A stretch of 64,000 bases of DNA from assembly GCF_014805625.2 (NCBI RefSeq), contig NW_023998422.1:5460100-5524099 (forward strand), in the 5' to 3' direction. Below are positions 61,040 to 64,000 of the stretch, one piece after another. This stretch comes from Glossina fuscipes. Lineage: Eukaryota > Arthropoda > Insecta > Diptera > Glossinidae. The notes under the pieces are model-generated. The model saw nothing but the letters and a program-made list of their open reading frames with translations. It was not told the origin of the DNA and ran no database searches. Numbering within the stretch: position 1 is the first letter of the stretch; every line of letters starts with the position of its first letter. The position numbers and the translations under genes are program-made.

Positions 61040-62275
61040 CGTGTGCATATATTGTAACATTCTCAAATCTGTACTTTAGGATACTTTTCATGACAATGGG
61101 AATTATAGACTAAGCTCAGCTTTACGAAAACAATTCGTATATAAAATATGTAGGAAGAAGAAGTGAATACTTTTCAAATCCAACTTTTATTAATTTTTGT
61201 TTCTGCAAAGAAATTATCGAAAATAAAAATCACTTTTTTTTTTAACGTTTTCAACGAAGCTATGGGAATACTGCGAGCATTGAGAACTATTGTGACTTGG
61301 ATAGTTTTTTTGTTAATTATAACACCAAGCATGTAGTAGCGGTGCTTGTAAAAAGTTACCTTAACCTTACCTTTGAACATTTTTCGAAAAAAAAATTTGT
61401 TTTGTGCATTGGCTTTAGAGATGCTTTGGACCTACTAGAAAAGGTGGAAAGGAATTCGTTGCCTTAGAAGTATTTTTCCCTTGAAATTTCGCGTTTTTCC
61501 TCGAAGCGCTCAGAAAACTCCGTATTTGTCGAATGAAACTGAGCTGTGCGGGTACAATCCAATGTTTTGCCTGGTGATTACGAGCTTTCCTAATATAGCA
61601 ACCGATGTCTTTGGAAAATGTTTGTACTGATTTAACCGATTTCCAAAAAAAAAAAAAGAAAAACGTGTGAATAGATTCATCAATACGATCTTTGAGTAAA
61701 TATGAGGCTCGGAGCGATTTCAAAGTCTTGCAGTTTGTTATGAAGTCAGCTATAGAATTGCATATTTTCTTGTCCTTTTTTTCATTTTGCCATATGTAAA
61801 GCGTGGAGGCATTTTGGGGCCAAAAATGATCGGGGAATAAGAATTAAGAGGAATATTTGAACTTTGAAAGGCATGGTGATCGCAGAGTAGTGGAAAAAAT
61901 AAAAAAAATTTATTCTGATAAACAAATTTGCCTTTTAGTAGAGGTAAAAACTTTAAAATCATCCTCCAAATGGGGGGTAAAGCAGCAGAATTCGAATAAT
62001 TTCAATGTTTTTGTATCCAAATTTGTTCGAGTGTCGTTATGGTTCTTTAAAGAAAAATACATAGGATACTTTCGATAAATTAATTTAACTATTAGGTGTT
62101 TGCAACAATTTTGATCAGTAGCTTCTACGGTTAAAAATGATAAAGAAATGGGAAATACCAGTGCACATAACGATTGAATTCAATGGTTTTCGATCTTCCT
62201 CAACATCAAATAACACTTCTCCATTTAACATTATTGATTTGTTCAGCGTACACAGACGCTAAAATTCTTCTTCTG
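61040..62275. other. Non-coding spacer
   Basis: Short frames only, A/T homopolymers. No element recognised. Confidence 0.4.
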
Positions 62276-62279
62276 CCAA

Positions 62280-62640
62280 ATTCATTAGTTTTTGTTCAGA
62301 GGTTTATGGCCATGCTGCTCCATCATATTCCGATTGTCGGCCTTGGGTTCATCGGTTTAAAAGTGGGGGCACGAATTGACTGAAAATGCCATTTCAGCTC
62401 GAATGGGATGTTCTGCCACACCCAGTGTACTCAAAAGACATGATGCCATTTGTTCAGATCGTTGCAGCACGACTTGGCTGGCCAAGCAAAGTTGATAAAG
62501 TGCGAAAATGGGTCGGTGGAGGGATCACTGTCAACCCAATATAATGAAGATTTGTGCAGGAAATGGTGGCTTAGGTTATTTAGTAGCTGTCCTCCCCTGA
62601 CCATAATGTTTCAATTTCAATATGAAAAATTAATTTAAAA
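62280..62640 (+). pseudogene. Mariner transposase C-terminal relic
   Basis: LEWDVLPHPVYSKDMMP (62398-62448) matches the mariner block around the third catalytic Asp (LxWEVLPHPPYSPDLAP), followed by a degenerate KWVGGG stretch where KWxDEW is expected. Frameshifts before and after. The Asp is kept but the motif is altered (SPD to SKD). Confidence 0.55.
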
Positions 62641-63035
62641 TCATTCTCTGACAGTTCTTGGGATAAAGTTTTAACTGCATTGCGTATACGCCCAAAGACA
62701 AAAATATTAATGAATCGATTGATTCCTTTACGTCCATTGACCGATAAAGTTTTTTGCTGCAAAATTTATTATTATGTTTTTTCCTAATGGCAAACTGTTG
62801 ATGCTCGTTATTAATTGAAGATGATGACCCAAGCGTCTTGTTTAATTAGTTTTAAAGGTAGAAATACCATCAGACCTTGCACAGCCTTTTAAAATAAAAA
62901 TACCTGCTGAGAAAGGATCCGTTGTTTCCATTTTGTAAGGGTATCCTTTCGAATACGTAAAGAGACGCCCCATAGAATAGTAACTTTTCTTCGACTTCAA
63001 GAACACTGGCAATTTTCCATACCAATTTCTGCGCG

Positions 63036-63420
63036 TGAAGTGCAAATGTTTTTGCCCAAAATATTCACTGGCATGAAGATGAAATGACGGACGGACGGAC
63101 ATGCTTCGATCATTTAGGGATTCGAACTATTCAGAGGCACAATGACAAAAGGACAGAAGGGCGAACATGCTTCGATTAATTTCGGATATGAGATTGGTGA
63201 AAACATGCACAGACACAGATAGAGAGAGAAGGTAAGCGGACGGAGATGACTCAATTTAGAATTTGACATTGATCAAGAGTTCGAAATATTTACAGCCACA
63301 AAGACAACAAAGTGGATGGACGGACATCCTCATATATATTGACATATATAGTCCACAGGATCTCTGAAGCGTTTCGACAAGGTACATATATGCCCCGTCC
63401 TAGATGTAGAGTATAAGCGT
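63036..63420 (+). repeat. R2 dispersed repeat with GACGGACGG repeats
   Basis: ATGACGGACGGACGGACATG and a diverged second copy GGACAGAAGGGCGAACATGC, each followed by TTCGAT; then the R2 landmarks ATTGATCAAGAGTTCGAA and GATCTCTGAAGCGTTTCG, ending TAGAGTATAAGCG. Confidence 0.45.
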
Positions 63421-63424
63421 AGCA

Positions 63425-64000
63425 TTTGCGACTAAATCCCATCGCTACAGATATATATTAAAATGTGAAATCAGCTTGAATAGGATAATTTATGCAGATA
63501 AACACATTAGAAAACAAAACATGACGAACACATAGTTTTGATTACATTTGTGGTAATTAGCTAAAATAATTTATTTAGGAAAATATGTTTGTTTGTATGT
63601 GTGGGTGTCTGTGTAGTGTACGATAACAATTTAATTGCATGGTTTTGTCGGTGGAGGAGATATGAGCTTATGTTATTATTATTATTTTTATTGTTGTAAT
63701 TGGTTTTTTTTTTTTTGTCTTTTTTTAATTTTTTTTTTTTTTTTTTTAACACCATACATTATAAATGTATGTGAGAGTAAGAGTTTAAGACATTAGAGAG
63801 TAGATGGCTTAACTTTAATAAACCGATTTTTAGATTTAGTTTTACCTAAAATATCTATCTAACTCATACAATACACGAACAAATATGTTTATTTATTAAT
63901 TAATTCTTCTTTTTTTAATTATTACATAAAAGTTATTATTGTAAGTATGCTTTGAAAGTAGCTTTGGTGATTTCCCACCCACATATGGAACTTTATTACA
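63425..64000. other. Non-coding end of window
   Basis: Long T-runs at 63700-63750 and AT-rich sequence. No gene seen to the window end. Confidence 0.5.

Overview
The window looks like nuclear DNA of an insect, most likely a higher (probably calyptrate) fly. It is AT-rich, with poly-A/T runs and (TA)n, (CT)n microsatellites. It has short 60-80 nt GT..AG introns, no operon structure, and many degraded mariner-type transposons and tRNA-derived SINEs. The three recognisable proteins have clear fly counterparts. A Glossina-like genome is my best guess, but this rests on general appearance and is not proven.

Layout. Positions 1-44,100 contain no protein gene I can support. This stretch is a repeat landscape: at least 17 copies of a dispersed ~300-380 bp family (called R1 here), about eight SINE copies in two subfamilies that share a head, one MITE with perfect 35 bp inverted repeats, and several broken mariner transposases. 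All or part of it may be a long first intron or upstream regulatory region of the LRR gene that follows, because that gene's first coding exon is preceded by a splice acceptor at 44,109. A more complex tract at about 29,560-30,480 is the only weak candidate I see for its promoter and leader.

Positions 44,110-53,400 hold a compact cluster of three + strand genes. The first is a five-coding-exon gene for a 1059-residue single-pass leucine-rich-repeat membrane protein matching the architecture of Drosophila Gp150. The second is a four-exon gene for the mitochondrial iron-dependent hydroxyacid-oxoacid transhydrogenase (T3dh/ADHFE1). The third is a LYAR-type nucleolar zinc-finger protein, with a CACGTG box just downstream of its likely start site. 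Nothing suggests the three act in one pathway.

At 55,611-55,990 lies a tiny intronless transcription unit: TATA box, 52-codon ORF with a signal peptide and a Pro/Arg-rich mature part, then a polyadenylation signal. I do not recognise it; it is the best candidate here for an undescribed gene. The frame stays open for 42 codons after its UAG stop.

Positions 56,000-64,000 are again non-coding. They hold a ~1.34 kb inverted-repeat DNA transposon with a SINE nested inside, another mariner relic, and a second dispersed repeat family. I see no tRNA or rRNA gene, CRISPR array or bacterial feature.
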